NCBI GenBank assembly: GCA_031216445.1
Contig: CM062210.1
Location: 5,390,501-5,454,500, forward strand
Origin: Lateolabrax maculatus
Lineage: Eukaryota > Chordata > Actinopteri > Acropomatiformes > Lateolabracidae
Length of the DNA: 64,000 nucleotides
Direction of reading: 5' to 3'
The notes under the pieces are model-generated. The model was given only the letters and a program-made list of their open reading frames with translations, was not told the DNA's origin and did no database searches. Shown piece after piece: positions 1 through 11,840 of the stretch. How positions within the stretch are numbered: the first letter of the stretch is position 1; each line of letters opens with the position of its first letter. The position numbers and the translations under genes are program-made.

Positions 1-214
1 TTCCACGGTTTTCAGAGGTTGCTACATGGATTTTAGTGCAGTTTTGATTGATCACAACTTGACTTTCCAATTCAACTGGTAGATTTCCTTCAAGGGATTG
101 GTATTAAAAGGCTGATTTACCTGCAAGAAAGTAACCTAAGACTTTGGAGTTTCCTTGTTTAACAAATACAAACAAAAATGTTTTCACTTAAATTTAACCA
201 ATTGTTTGGTTTTA
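1..214. other. AT-rich sequence, nothing recognised
   Basis: No open frame, repeat family or motif that I recognise. Confidence 0.6.
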
Positions 215-345
215 AAGGAATACTGTGACATTTTAGAAAATATGCTCATTCACTTTCTTGGTGAGTTTCATTAAAGACTCGACAGCTCTCTCGTGTCTTT
301 GCATTACCTATGGAGCTAAAGCCAGGAGTTGAGAAGCGTAGAAGA
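215..345 (-). repeat. End fragment of a teleost long-inverted-end repeat
   Basis: The stretch with a 'gacattttagaaaatatgc' core, then 'ttcactttcttggtgag' and 'ggagctaaagccaggag', matches the terminal part of a short non-autonomous repeat that I recognise from many teleost genomes. Its ends carry a 'ctttcttgccgagag ... tatgaagctacagccag' arm. Only one arm is present here. Better preserved parts lie at 2735, 8175 and 56165. The transposon superfamily cannot be assigned by eye. Confidence 0.55.
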
Positions 346-2345
346 ATAGAATATAGTCACAACACACATTTTAAAAAGCAGTGGTGTACATTGTTCTCTG
401 TAATGTTATGTTGTGACGTTTCAGAATGTTTGATTCTCATTAGTAATAATTTGTTCTTATAAAATTTTACTTTTAACAGGCTCCATGTGCAACAATAAAC
501 ATGCAGCAACAGTTACAGAGGTCTCGAAAATGGGCGAGTGGCGCGACAGAAATCCACAAATATCGGCACCAGAAGAAGTCATTATGTATAACAATCATAG
601 CAATAACAAGTCAATATATTATAGTAATTTTCTGCTATAGGACAGTAAAAATCTTCTAGTCTCTCAAATCTATGTTAGGAACTCATGAAATATTTATGTA
701 GCCGGGCAAACAGGAGAATGTGTAATTATCATCAAACACAAGAGTACACAATGGCTGCAATCAAGCCACTTCTGTCTTTCTGTCAGTCAACCCAGGGAAA
801 GGTTAAGTTTTCCTCCTACTCCACTAATTTCTGCTGACCTTTCCGGGGTGATGTCTCCAACTCGCCAAAGTTTCTCCACATTTCTCTACAGTTATTAAAT
901 CACTCAAAATACAATCAGCGTTGGCCTGTCTAAAAATAAGTATTCTCCTGATGGTGTGTGTGCAGCACTTCACCAATCCTGCACAAACAGGGAGCCCTTA
1001 ACAGATTCCTCTGAAAAGTGTTGCCTGGATAAGACGATGACACATTCTGACACATCACTATGACACTGGCAGAGATCCAAAGCAGGAGAAGAGACTTGAA
1101 AGCACAACAAGGCCATGAAAAACCATCTTGAGAGTTTACATGGTGTATTTCTGTTGCTTTTAATGTGTTGATTTCCCATATGAGACAGCGTGATTCAGCA
1201 CTGCTGGAAAATGTTTTGCATTTTCACCTCGCTTCGGAGACAGTTTGTTGGGGAAATGAGGGTTTTGCTTTAGTTACAAATGCGGGCTGCAGAATTGCCA
1301 TGTCTGATCAGAACTGTAAAATATGCATGACTGCATGTACAATGAATGCTTGTTCTGTCTGTTTGTGACATCTACAGTAAGTGGAGGTCAAAAATGGAAA
1401 GTTATATAACAGAGTTAAGCTTTTTGTATAGAGCACAAACATGGTTTGGAGGCCTGGTTATAGACTGACAAAGTGATGCACTCACAGATGTTGAGTGGGT
1501 CATTTTTATATTTATTTTTTCCCACCACAGGTCAGTGCAAGATATGGAAGAAATAACTCCTAATTACTTTCTATTTTGTAACTGGAACCTATATTGAGCT
1601 CATGTCCTCAGTGGTAGCTACGTATTTTGGGGTGATTTGTGTTATTTTCAGCGTTGTGAGACATAGTTTATTTCTCACAATTAAAAAACTTAGACATAAT
1701 TGGTATTCTATAAGGTGATTCCAGTATTTCTACACTCAATGAATTTAAATTAGACTACTTTTAGGCCAACAAAATAATAATGTGCATTTGTATTCCTGGT
1801 AGTGTGGGAAAGCCTTAGAAAAGCAGCATTTAGACTCTCATGTGGGGAAATATAATTTACATAAAGCATAACTGAGAGCAACACTGAATGACCCGAAATA
1901 AAATATTAAAAATCTAAGTAATTATAAGAAAAACAGAGCCCTTATTTATGATTTCTGGTCAAGTCCTGGCTACGGCCCCGGGTGTGACCATAATCATTTT
2001 TGCAGTGTTAGTGACCGGTGGCACAAGCGCAATCTTTGTACAGCAGACACATCATTTAAAAGAGGCTAGAACAGGATGAATATATTATGAACAGGAGGAA
2101 AAACTTTAGTATGAGCAGGTCAACTTGGTGCAGACTTGAATCCCATCAGCTCCCTCCAATTTCCTTCAAAAACAGAGTTTAATTGGCCAGTAAAATATGT
2201 GTGTTATGTGGCGGTTGACTAATTACATAAATAAATAGCAGTTAATAATACACTTACAAAAAAGCAAAAGGAAAAAAAGTGAATAAAACATATTTATTTT
2301 ATCTCATTTCAATCTTTGAAGCTGAGAAGTTCTCCAGATATTTGG
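346..2345. other. Unique AT-rich sequence, no gene seen
   Basis: Short open frames on both strands (for example 970-1179 and 1165-1368) overlap each other, lack splice context and have no recognisable protein motif. I see no repeat family. Confidence 0.5.
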
Positions 2346-2682
2346 AAGGCAACACCAATCCCAGCAACCCCTCTGGCACAATTTTGGACCTGCTCTTGGC
2401 TCTATAACGCTGCCCTGGGTAAAATAACTGTCTATTTAGTGTCCACACACCACTCAGAAAATGTAATGACCCTCCAGTTGATCTGACATTATTCCTTCAC
2501 AGTGCTCTCCAGCCTTAAAAACCCTACATTTAAGGGCTTTTCAGATGATTTTTATGACCACATCTTAATGGAACTGCTCACAAAAGAAAATCAGAAAATA
2601 ATCACTCTTTTCAACCTTTCCCCCCAACTGTCTCGCTTGCATTACTGCTTTTTCACTTTACTGCTTTCCTGTCACAGAAAGT
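2346..2682 (+). repeat. Left arm of a 0.33-kb inverted repeat pair
   Basis: This segment runs from 'caatcccagcaacccctctg' to 'ttcctgtcacagaaag' and reappears reverse-complemented at 3057-3394. By eye the arms agree at about 90%, with small indels in an A-run. The open frame at 2502-2708 lies wholly inside the arm and shows no known protein motif, so I treat it as a shadow. The two arms could fold into a long imperfect hairpin if transcribed. Confidence 0.85.
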
Positions 2683-2734
2683 TGGGAAATAAGTGTATTC
2701 ACTTCTGACCAGAGACAGTTATCTTAGCAGAGCA

Positions 2735-2955
2735 CAAAGACTGGAGACAAGGCTTGCCTGGCTCCGTCCAAAAGTAACAAAATCTGACCACCAGCAGCGT
2801 TTCTGCTCATTAATTAACACATTTCAAACGTTTAATCTGTACAAAAACTGAACTTTAGTCTGTTGCGTTTTCATTTTACAGGGGAGGTCTGGTCATTAGT
2901 GAACACATGTATTTCCCAAATTGTCAGACTTTTCCTTTAACACTGCAGAGGATGA
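2735..2955 (+). repeat. Internal part of the teleost long-inverted-end repeat
   Basis: Signature blocks are 'cctggctccgtccaaa', 'taacaaaatctgaccacc', 'attaattaacac', 'taatctgtacaaaaac' and the end block 'tttcctttaacactgcag'. These occur in the order I know for this dispersed fish element. It sits between the arms of the foldback pair, so it is either nested in it or part of a composite element. Confidence 0.6.
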
Positions 2956-3056
2956 TGATGATAAAGAAGGTTTATAAAGCCACTTTCTGTTTATTAGTTC
3001 CAAACATAAATCATAATGTCCTAACGTGATACAATACAGGAAAAAAACTAGTTTCT

Positions 3057-3394
3057 CTTTGCTGTGACAGGAAAACAGTGAAGTGAAAAAGCAGAAATTC
3101 AAGCGAGACAGTGGGGGGAAAGGTTGAAAAGAGTGATCATTTTCTGATTTTCTTTTGTGACCAATTCCATTATGATGTGGTCATAAAAATCTGCTGAAAA
3201 GCCCTTAAATGTAGTGTTTTTTTTTAAGGCAGGAGAGCACTGTGAAGGAATGATTTCAGATCAGCTGGAGGGTCATTATGTTTTCTGAGTGGTGTGTGAA
3301 CACTAAATAGACAGTTATTTCACCCAGGGCAGTGTTATATAGCCAGGAGCACGCCCAAAACTGTGCCAGAGGGGTTGCTGGGATTGGCCTTGCT
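3057..3394 (-). repeat. Right arm of the 0.33-kb inverted repeat pair
   Basis: Reverse complement of 2346-2682. Shared blocks include 'gcgagacagtggggggaaa', 'gaaaagcccttaaatgtag' and 'gaggggttgctgggattgg'. The open frame on the minus strand at 2896-3102 crosses the arm boundary and is not a gene. Confidence 0.85.
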
Positions 3395-3460
3395 GTCTTT
3401 ATGCTAAGCTAAGCTAAACTAACCCTCTACTAGCAGCAGCTTTGAATAAAGTGTACAGAC
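3395..3460 (-). repeat. Terminal fragment of the long-inverted-end repeat
   Basis: The 'tctttatgctaagctaagctaa' block followed by a 'tagcagcagc' stretch matches the inner part of the arm of the family described at 215-345, in opposite orientation to 8175-8480. It lies directly next to the foldback arm. Confidence 0.5.
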
Positions 3461-5449
3461 AAACCGTGCCTTTAGTATAAAAAAAATGTCACATAAATGT
3501 TCCTTTCACCCCCGCTCATGGTCACATTGGCCTTAACATCGGCGGCTTGCTTGGAGACGTCCTGTAGTGCCTCTGAATTGAAATGAATTAAAACAACTCA
3601 GTGTCGTCGGGTTTGGTGCAATTTTTGCATTCAGAGGCTGTAGTCAGTACAAACATTATTAAAGTGACCTTCTCCACTTCCTCCCACTTGTGCACTTTAC
3701 ACCAAGTGGCTGGACGGGGACACTCGTGAGCCAGGTCTTATTAGGTGCCACCAATACCACAAGTTGCGACGTGAGAAAAGCAATACAACTATGGCAAAAC
3801 ATTAAGCCTCACTGTATATTTTTTGCTTTTCTTATTTCCTCATTCCTACACACAAGGAGTGTCCAGCTCTATGCTGCTCGTCATTATTAACACAGCAGTA
3901 ACAAGACAGGTTAATGCACTAGCTGTCTGATACAGTGCAGCTGTTTGGTAGTTTTTGCTCGGGGAATTGGATGTGTAACGCCCAGGCATACTTTGGAAGA
4001 TATTGCATAAAAGACTACTTTAGATGCATGATAGACCCCCAGTTATTACACATGTTCTTAAAATATTGATCGGGGCAATGTGTGAATTATAGCATCATCC
4101 CTTTCAACTTGTCCTCCCTACCATTAACTCTTGCTGCTACACCTTGCTTTATTATTCCACCTCACCACTCTTCTTTGAGCCCCTGGATGCTAACAATCTC
4201 AGCTGAGGGCTGACGTTGGCAAATCTGTGTGTCAAATTGAAAGTGTTGCAAGAAAAGAGGGGAAAATCAGCTCAGATGAGCCAGCGGAAGCCAGAGAGTG
4301 AGTGAGACGGGCAGCAACAGAAGATACTATAGGCAGTTTTGTGTGAGCTTCATTAGAATGGAGAGAAATTGTTTGCTGCAAAAACAGCTGGTGATGCTGT
4401 GATATAAAAGACAGAAAAAAGAAAGAAAAAGAAAAAGAAAGGCGATAAATAAAGCCTAAAGGCATTTGTTCCCAGTTTTCTAAGAACTAACTTTATGTTT
4501 TCACAGCAAATACGCTTTACTGTGATTGTGTAGGATACAGAAATTGATTAATTGCTTCAGCTCACCAACAAGCATCCTCCATATGTTACTGTGTAGATTC
4601 TTCCCATATTGTACTGCTCCAATAAATTCATGATGTCCAATTCAGTTAAACACTTTGGATTTGTTTGTAATTTGTGATAAAGCGATTATTGTTTTTCCGC
4701 CGTGAATGGGAGCTAAAATAAACCTGAATCTGGCAGGTCAATCGCTTTCAGCTCTTTTCATTGTTTAACACAGTCAGGATGATGTTCCTGGATGTGAGTC
4801 TTATCTGTGAATGTGCCGCTGTCCTATGCGCCTGAATCAGAGCTAACACGGAAGAAATGGCTTGCCAATAGATAAAGAGAAAGAGACAGACAGCTAAATA
4901 ATCAGCCTGCAAAGACCTGGCAGTGGAATGTAATTACTGAATGAATGGACAAAGCATCTGTCTTTCTGGAGGCTTCTGGTGGGATATCTGAGGATGGAAA
5001 GATGGGCAGCACAGTGGGGAGGTGGAAACTGAGAATGAAGGTAATGTGTGGGAAAAAGGTGAAGGAACAAAGGGCAGATGAAGAGTAGCTCTTCTGCTCT
5101 GCACTGAGGTCGTATCTCATCCCTCAATCTCATCAGTTCTATAGACTATTGTACATTTGCTTTGGGTGATGGAGCAAAATAAAACCGAAAACATTTTATC
5201 TGCACCCGGAGTGTGTTGTGGCCTATGGCGGAAGTTTAGCTGCAAACAAAACACACAAATAACATAATATTTTGACAATGCACCTAAGTAACTTACCCAA
5301 CTAATTAAGATCCAGATGAAAATAAAGTTGGTTTTAGATGTCTATGATTATAAAATTAGAAAGTAGCTTGGGGGTTGAGGCCTTGAACTGCATTGTTCGT
5401 GGTTTAAATTGGACTGGGACCTTTGGTGCACCGAAACTCAAAATTATAT
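3461..5449. other. Unique AT-rich sequence with a purine tract
   Basis: No gene recognised. A GA-rich tract sits at about 4408-4442. Overlapping open frames at 4894-5133 and 4902-5120 on the minus strand are in different frames of the same DNA and have no motif. Confidence 0.5.
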
Positions 5450-5506
5450 TCAAATTCAAAATAAGCTTTATTGGCATGAGTGTAACATTATTGCAGCAGC
5501 ATATTG
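5450..5506. repeat. Short retroposon tail-like fragment
   Basis: 'caaattcaaaataagctttattggcatga' (split at 5450-5480) resembles the conserved 3' tail shared by several teleost LINE/SINE families (attcaa repeats plus 'ctttattggcatga'). No coding part is attached. Recognition is from memory only. Confidence 0.4.
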
Positions 5507-7245
5507 CTCTCCTTCGTTTCCTGTCATGTCTCTACTGGCATTGTACTTTTAATATGACCCTGAACTTCAGGTAACTTCAGTTTCTGCTGTCAAGTAACAC
5601 AACTTGCCAGATTTCAGTATCAGATCATGTGGAACGTTGGTCGAATTGATCCTGCACTGAACGACAAATCAGGTAATCGCTAAACGTCCGAATATTGAAC
5701 TTAAAACTATGCACATGGATGGAAAAAGTCTTTATCTAATGATTATGAGCCAAGATCTGAAGTTATAAGGAGCACCTTTGTTTCTTTTATTTAGACCCAG
5801 ATTTCTGGACATTTATCCTTGATGGACAACAGAGATATCTGTGTGTTTTAATTTCGACTGCAATATAACTGGTGTGATGTTTGTGTGAATCAGGTGACAG
5901 GTCAGTGGGGGGGATACGACTGCAGTGAGTCCATTATCTGTTCACATACGAATAACGTTTTTATATCTGTTTACAGCTATAGTGCATGCATGTGTAGCAA
6001 AAGTGAAGAAGACAATCTTATTCCGATTTTGAAATCCTGTTAGTAATGACTTTGATTTAAATCGACATTTTCAAGGTCTAAAAAAGGGTTTTCACAAACC
6101 CACAGCTTTCGCCTTAATCGTTATTATTGCCTCACTTCAGATTTAGTCAAAACTGTTATCATAATATTAAACTGTGACCCACTATCATGTGTGGAACCAA
6201 GCTGAGTGCATTGGGTCTATTTGTTTGGTGTGTTTCTGAACAAGGTATTCACTCTCCAGCTGGTTATGAACTCTCCTAAGTGGTTTGTTTTGTATCAGAA
6301 AGGTGAAATAGTGTTTGGCTTTCATCTGACACTATCCAGCGCTACAGCAATGAATAGTGTTCCTGAGATACTTCCAAAATCCATACAGACTGTCAGCTTG
6401 GCAAACACACATTCTGACCCTTAAAGCCTGACAAATAATAACAGCTGAGGTCCAAGTTTTAAGGTGAAATTTCTTTCAGTCTTTCAGTATGTTTCTGCCA
6501 GTCTGCTCATGGTGTTGTGTTTATCTTCTAAAGTGATATTTCTATCCTTAACTATTGCTTCACACATTTGCATCCTATATTACTTTCATTCTTTTAGTCT
6601 AGAATTAATTGGAAACAGAAATTGCTTTTCAGATTGTTTCAACTTGCATTGACTGACCTAATTAGTTCAATGATTACACTCGCTGGGAAGAGATCCCTGC
6701 CTAAATGATGTGACTAATTTGAATGAATATTTCAAACCGATGTCTGCAATTAATGTCATTTACATATGTAATGTGTCTGCTTGATTACTTAATTATGTTT
6801 GTATTCCCTGAATCTGTCACTGACAGGTGTCTTTTAGAGCATTGTGAAATAAGAAGAGATCCAAGCAGATGTCTTATTTATTCAACTCAAATACGAATGT
6901 TGCAGCACATACAGAAACTGTGGCTCGACCTGAATTACAGAGCTGTCGAGGTCTCGTGGCATGCAACGACTTTACATCTACCCCTGACAAAAATATTCAC
7001 TGTCATCCACTGTCTTGTCAAAAACTGACAGAAATGGATTTTCCTTGCAGTTAGTTCCCGAAGGCTTTAAAAAAATGAAAAAATAAAAAAAATAAATAAT
7101 AAAAACTAATATAGACAACAAATCTTTCTTATATTTTATTATCGAGTCACAACTTTGGACATTTGTGTCAAATACTTGGGGACAAAGAACCCTAAAAAGC
7201 TGATGGGGGTCGGGGTTTTGGTGGTAAAAATGTTTAATACCCCAT
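5507..7245. other. Unique AT-rich sequence, no gene seen
   Basis: Open frames at 6206-6424 and 6723-7028 show no recognisable domain and no exon-like boundaries. An A-rich low-complexity tract lies at 7066-7106, just upstream of the LINE remnant. Confidence 0.5.
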
Positions 7246-8110
7246 TTCTTCATTAGTTTTAATTGTCTAGTATTCAAAAGAAAAATATATTGGCTCCTGT
7301 TGATGTCCTTGGCAATGCAGTTTCACTTGTTTCACAGGATTTTTGTGGGAAAAAAAAGCTCAAATTACTCATCCAGAAACTGCTTTTCCTTTACAAGAGA
7401 GAAGCTTGCCTTACAACTAATCTTACCAATATTACATTATGCTGATGTTGCATATCAGGCTGCATCCAAAACTAATCTTCTTCCTCTCAATATAGTTTAT
7501 AATAAATTGTGCAGATTTGTTCTTGGCACTCCTTTCATAATTCATCATTTTACAATGTATGAAACTCTTAATTTGCCCTCTCCCACCATAAGAAGACAGC
7601 GACGTTGGCTGCGGTTTATTTTTCAATGTATACATTTTAATTACCTTGACTATTTGAAACAGTTGATGGTACCTTTCTCCTCTAATTATCAATACAGAGA
7701 CTCTATTCAGCTCTTTGTTTCTGTTCCTGCAGTCTCTAAGTCAACAGCCAGGAACGCCTTCATGTTTAAACCTCCCACTGATTGGAATAATCTACCAGTA
7801 AATATTTGATCCATATCATCTTTCCACTTGTTCAAAAATGCTCTGTAATTATGTTTTATAACTTTGTTACTAAATGCTATCACTGACATTAATACTTTTC
7901 TATTATCTATAAACGAGCGATCCATTTTCATGCTCTGTACGTCTTATTATGTTATATTTTACTACATCTGTATGTTTGTTCCTTTTTTATCATATTTGGT
8001 ATCATTCGATTATCTTGTTTTTTGTTTTTAATTGAGCTTTTATTGTATAATTGTCATTGAGGACCCCCTTGAAAACAAGATAGTACATCTCAAGGGGTTA
8101 TTCCTTATGA
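7246..8110 (+). mobile_element. Dead CR1/L2-type LINE, 3' end of reverse-transcriptase ORF plus 3' UTR
   Basis: The frame at 7300-7809 carries the conserved C-terminal region of a CR1/L2-clade ORF2. Its markers are 'LILPILHYADVAYQ', 'CRFVLGTPFIIHH', 'LPSPTIRRQRRW' and the closing 'PPTDWNNLP' block. The catalytic part of the reverse transcriptase and the endonuclease are absent, as in 5'-truncated copies. After 'NLPVNI' there is an in-frame TGA at 7807-7809, but the family-like sequence continues ('SISSFHLFKNAL'). A frame change is also likely near 7300-7350, since a second frame stays open upstream. The 3' UTR ends with a 'gaggacccccttgaaaac' and 'catctcaaggggttat' block near 8060-8105, typical of this group. 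Known of the family: self-mobilising by target-primed reverse transcription. This copy cannot do so. Confidence 0.85.
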
Positions 8111-8174
8111 GAATTTCCAACATAAGATTTAAGTTGAATTAGGAGTGAGTTGAACACCACAGTGCAGTGAGCCT

Positions 8175-8480
8175 TTCCTCTTCCACTGATGTGACATGCT
8201 CTAAAAGGAACAGGTATATATTGACACTCACATCTGTCCATTAAATAAAAGGCATATCCAGCAGCTTAGCATAAAGCTTAGCTTAGCATAAAGTCACTAC
8301 ACCTGCCAAGAAACACCTAAAACCAAAAATGTATGTTTTCACACTCGAGGTTTTGTACGGATGAAACAAACGAGATATCACGTGTTAATTAATTAGCTTT
8401 AGAGGGTGATGATAGGAGGAATATGTCCCCCCCCCCGCTTTATGCTGAGCTGAAATAACCAGTCACTGGCTCAAAATACA
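8175..8480 (-). repeat. Copy of the teleost long-inverted-end repeat
   Basis: Blocks in order: 'actcacatctgtcc', 'ccagcagcttagcataaag' (with the gctta unit duplicated), 'ggttttgtacggatgaaac', 'acgtgttaattaattagc', and 'agggtgatgatagg' followed by a C run at 8427-8437. It is inverted relative to 2735-2955 and is the better-preserved internal copy in the window. It was probably a non-autonomous DNA-transposon-like element, with no coding capacity seen. Confidence 0.6.
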
Positions 8481-9519
8481 GATTTGACCATCCCTGTCTC
8501 CTAGAAAATGAAGTTATATACAACAAATTTGCAACAGCAAATGTGTTTTGAAAGAACCATAATGCTCTCCTGATAAAATTTTCGATTAACATAATGAGGA
8601 AATGTTAATTAACACATCAGACAAGTTACAAAAATCCTACGGAGAGCAAACAACTGTCCTGTTGCCTCAGACTTTCAGGGTCCCCAAAGGCTCCATGTTC
8701 AGTGTGTGGCATTCACAACACTTGATTTATTGATCAATATAAGCTTAAATGGAAAGGTAACGCCTGCATTTTTTGCTAATCCCCGAGGCCTTGTGTTATA
8801 GAAGGAACAAATCTAGTTTCCTTATTGGGGAGCAAGCAGGCTGAAGAGAGAACTTCAACCCGCCCTGCTGATAAAAACATTAAAGGAAAGTATTTTTTGT
8901 TGTTTATGGCAGTGGTGAAATCGTGATTCACTGAAGGCATTCTTCGAATCTTGTGATTTATTTGATAATTTGACCTCTTCAGACCTGTAAATTTGATTCA
9001 AATAAAACGAGGGGAAATTCATAAAATTCATAAAAAAGTCATAACCGATGCTACCGGTGATGATGTCACAAGTAGACATTTCTTCGGTTTAAGGGGTCAG
9101 GTTGGAAACCCCGGGTTTATGGGATATGTGACTAAAACTGAAAACATTATTTTTTTCAAAGTGCTTCTCTTTTTGTTCAAAGGTCTGGAAGCTTTAATGT
9201 ACCTTAAACACTAACCGGGGAACACAGTGAGTAATAAACATAATCCAGAGAAACACATTACTATTAAGAGGCAGGGGAATTTATAAGTAAATAAAATCAA
9301 TATCCTCTAATAATGCTGGACTAGGCTACATGATGATGGGATACAGGTGCTTTTGAAATTTTTTTTTTGATTTCCAAGGCAAACATCCAAACCACGTCTT
9401 TGCACGGTGACGAGTGTAGGCTTATGACGTTTATTAGAGAAAGTGGATGGAAACAGAAGTAAAGGCTGTAATAGCCGCCGGTATGTGCGAGAACACACGG
9501 CAATGAGCTATTTGATTTC
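8481..9519. other. Unique sequence, no gene seen
   Basis: Open frames at 8855-9079 (minus) and 8993-9214 (plus) overlap on opposite strands and carry no motif. No repeat recognised. Confidence 0.5.
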
Positions 9520-9900
9520 CTCTGATGTCAAAACCTCGAGGAAAATCAATATGAAGAATGAAGCCTTATTTACACACGCCACCTGATAGACTGAGCCTCA
9601 GTGCAAGATGTCAACAAGCTATTAATGTTTCAGGAGAAGATTGCATTTTGAAGCTAAGTGGGGAATTAAATGATGGGAGTTCTTTTTTTAGCCATAAACA
9701 CACGAGTGAGTAGGGCAATATTTTAGCAAGACGGATGTTTTTGTCCTTTTTTCTCAGATGGCCCCTGTAGCCCGACCTGTAATCAGACAGACATTGGTCA
9801 TTCTTAATCCCGATCCGGCGAGCATGCACTCGTGTTCGGGATGCATAATTGCAGGAACGCGTGCACGCACACAAACGCACAATTGGGAATATCACATATG
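9520..9900. promoter_or_regulatory. Possible conserved noncoding element
   Basis: Repeat-free, with ATTA-type sites ('gctattaatg', 'gggaattaaatga') followed by a CpG-richer block with 'cctgtaatcagacagac', 'cattcttaatcccgatcc' and 'gtgcacgcacac'. The mix of homeodomain-type sites and local CpG resembles vertebrate enhancers, but this is a judgement of texture only. Cross-species alignment would decide. Confidence 0.25.
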
Positions 9901-10040
9901 TATTGGGTTCACTTTGTGTCCCATACTAACACACCAAGAGCTGGTCATAAATAAGTGTAATGAAGGAAGAAAATGACAAATTTCCGCGTTACTTTCTCTT
10001 CGTTAGTAAAAGTTCTGCAGAACAAAGCAACCCTACAAAG

Positions 10041-10400
10041 GCAGACAACATCTAAATAACTAAATAACTATGTGACCCCCCCCCCCGAATGAAAAGGTTG
10101 AAGTCCGTCCCTATGATGTAGTCCGTTAAGGTTTCCCTGTCAGGCTCAATCAAAGTTTGAAGGCGGAGCAGAATACATTTTCGCCATCACCAACAGTCCC
10201 CCGCTACCCCTGAGTGAACCGTTTGTCGAGAGAAACATAAAAGGTTTGCTCAGTGGACATGTTTTCGCCCTCAGGGGTACACAAACTCAACAGCCAGCTA
10301 GCCAGCTAGCCATCTCTCCTTGAGTGCACCGGAGCTTTCCTGGTAGCAGACGCTGGAAATTGAGGTCATGATCCTCGTGAGCGTGTGAGTCGGGACGCCA
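10041..10400. other. CpG-richer patch with a C run and a short inverted repeat
   Basis: A C run starts near 10077. TACCCCTGAG at 10205-10214 is matched by CTCAGGGGTA at 10270-10279, a perfect 10-bp inverted repeat about 75 bp end to end. A 'gccagctagccagctagcc' short tandem lies near 10292-10311. This could be a degraded short mobile element. I do not recognise the family. Confidence 0.35.
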
Positions 10401-11040
10401 CCGTTGAAATATCTTTTTTTCTCAGTTTCAAGGTACATCTCCTTGAAATATCTATTCTGGATATTTCTACTTATATACCTTCTTCCCATTACTGGGTGTG
10501 GGATGCTTTGCTTGTGTGAATTTGCAGCCCTTTGTGCACAATTCAGTTATCTCTTATTTCTCATTCTTTGTGTTCATCTTCTTTGCATAATGCAGATTTA
10601 ATAATGCAGTATTACATCTATGTACAATTACATGTTGGTATTAATATCTATTTACTGAATTATGCTGATGAAGTGAACTCGTGATAATACAAACACGATG
10701 CACCTGAGAGTGCCATAGCAAAGAGCCTGTACACTTAGGTGAATGAGTGATTTTTTTGATTTTGAATACATGGCAAATGGAAATTTAGGATTGAAATCCC
10801 AACTGTCCCCTTAACAGCAGTAGTATCAAGCGAACACTATGTCAAGACACAACAAACCAACGTAAAATATTTGACTTTTCTCTGCCTTTTGACAGCATTT
10901 TGTATAAAGTGATCACATATTGTCCCAGCTGCTAAACATTAATTTGTGTACTGATCTGATGTGACTCTATTTTCGGATATAAACTTCAGTTTTTAAATCC
11001 CTGACTCATGTTTCAAACTGCTTGATCAAACTAACATAAT
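10401..11040. other. AT-rich sequence, nothing recognised
   Basis: Only short frames without motifs; no repeat family identified. Confidence 0.5.
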
Positions 11041-11059
11041 TATGAGACAAAGGGCCCCT

Positions 11060-11470
11060 GGGCACAGATATGTAAAGCCCCCCCCACCCCTACATAAAGC
11101 CCCTATGTACGTATGCACCTAAATACGTTACAAATGGCGTGGCTACGTCCATTTCTGCCTCTTTGTGGTTGTTTTGCGTGTCTTTGTCATTTCGTGGTTG
11201 TTTTACAGTTTTTTTGTAGTCAGTTTGTACCTCTTTGTAGTCGGCTGGTCCCTCTTAGTCATTTTGCTGTCATTCTCTCATTCGTTGTGGTTTGTTTGCA
11301 TCTCTTTGTGGTGAATTTGCGTCTCTTTGCACTCATTTTGTGTGTCTTTGTAGTCAGTTTGGGTCTCTTTGTGGTCGTTCCATTGACTTTCCAATAGGAA
11401 AAGTTAACTTCACTTCAAACAGAGGCTCTGGCCCAGGAGCGTAAGCTGTCCGGCAGCCCACTGGGCCCAT
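11060..11470. repeat. Degenerate minisatellite with ~21-bp unit
   Basis: Between about 11150 and 11390 a unit close to 'tttgcgtctctttgtggtc' recurs roughly a dozen times with substitutions (ctctttgtggttg, tctttgtagtcag, ctctttgcactca). Flanks such as 'gggcccctgggcac' and 'ctggcccaggagcgt' match the unique borders that I recall for a dispersed teleost element containing this minisatellite. The open frame at 11113-11397 is a product of the repeat. Confidence 0.75.
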
Positions 11471-11559
11471 TCAGTAATTCTTCCATGCTTATTAAAAGGG
11501 TATTTATGCAGATGTAGTCAAAACAATATCCACACTGTCAGTAAGCTTGCAAATATTGC

Positions 11560-11840
11560 TGTCACTATGCGGCAGGTACAGCGCACGATATCATGTCTGT
11601 TGAGAGGTTTTCAGTGTGTCAATGCATCCACAACTGGTCACGAGCAGGTGAGAGACAGCTGAGGCCAGCAGGACGACAGTGGGAACAGCTGATCCCTGCA
11701 GAACCAGCTTGGAGCTGACCCAGATGAGGACGCTCCACTGTAATCGGGGTCCCTGAGGTAATCTAGGCAGGACATTATCTGCTTCGCTGCTTCTCTGCAG
11801 CATCTGGAGGGCTCTGCCACCTGCTCTGGAAGGCCCCCCG
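11560..11840. other. GC-richer segment, not identified
   Basis: GC content is clearly above the surroundings, and two minus-strand frames stay open (11591-11803 and 11638-11820). They overlap in different frames and neither resembles a known domain. It could be an old repeat, a noncoding exon or an enhancer. Confidence 0.3.
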
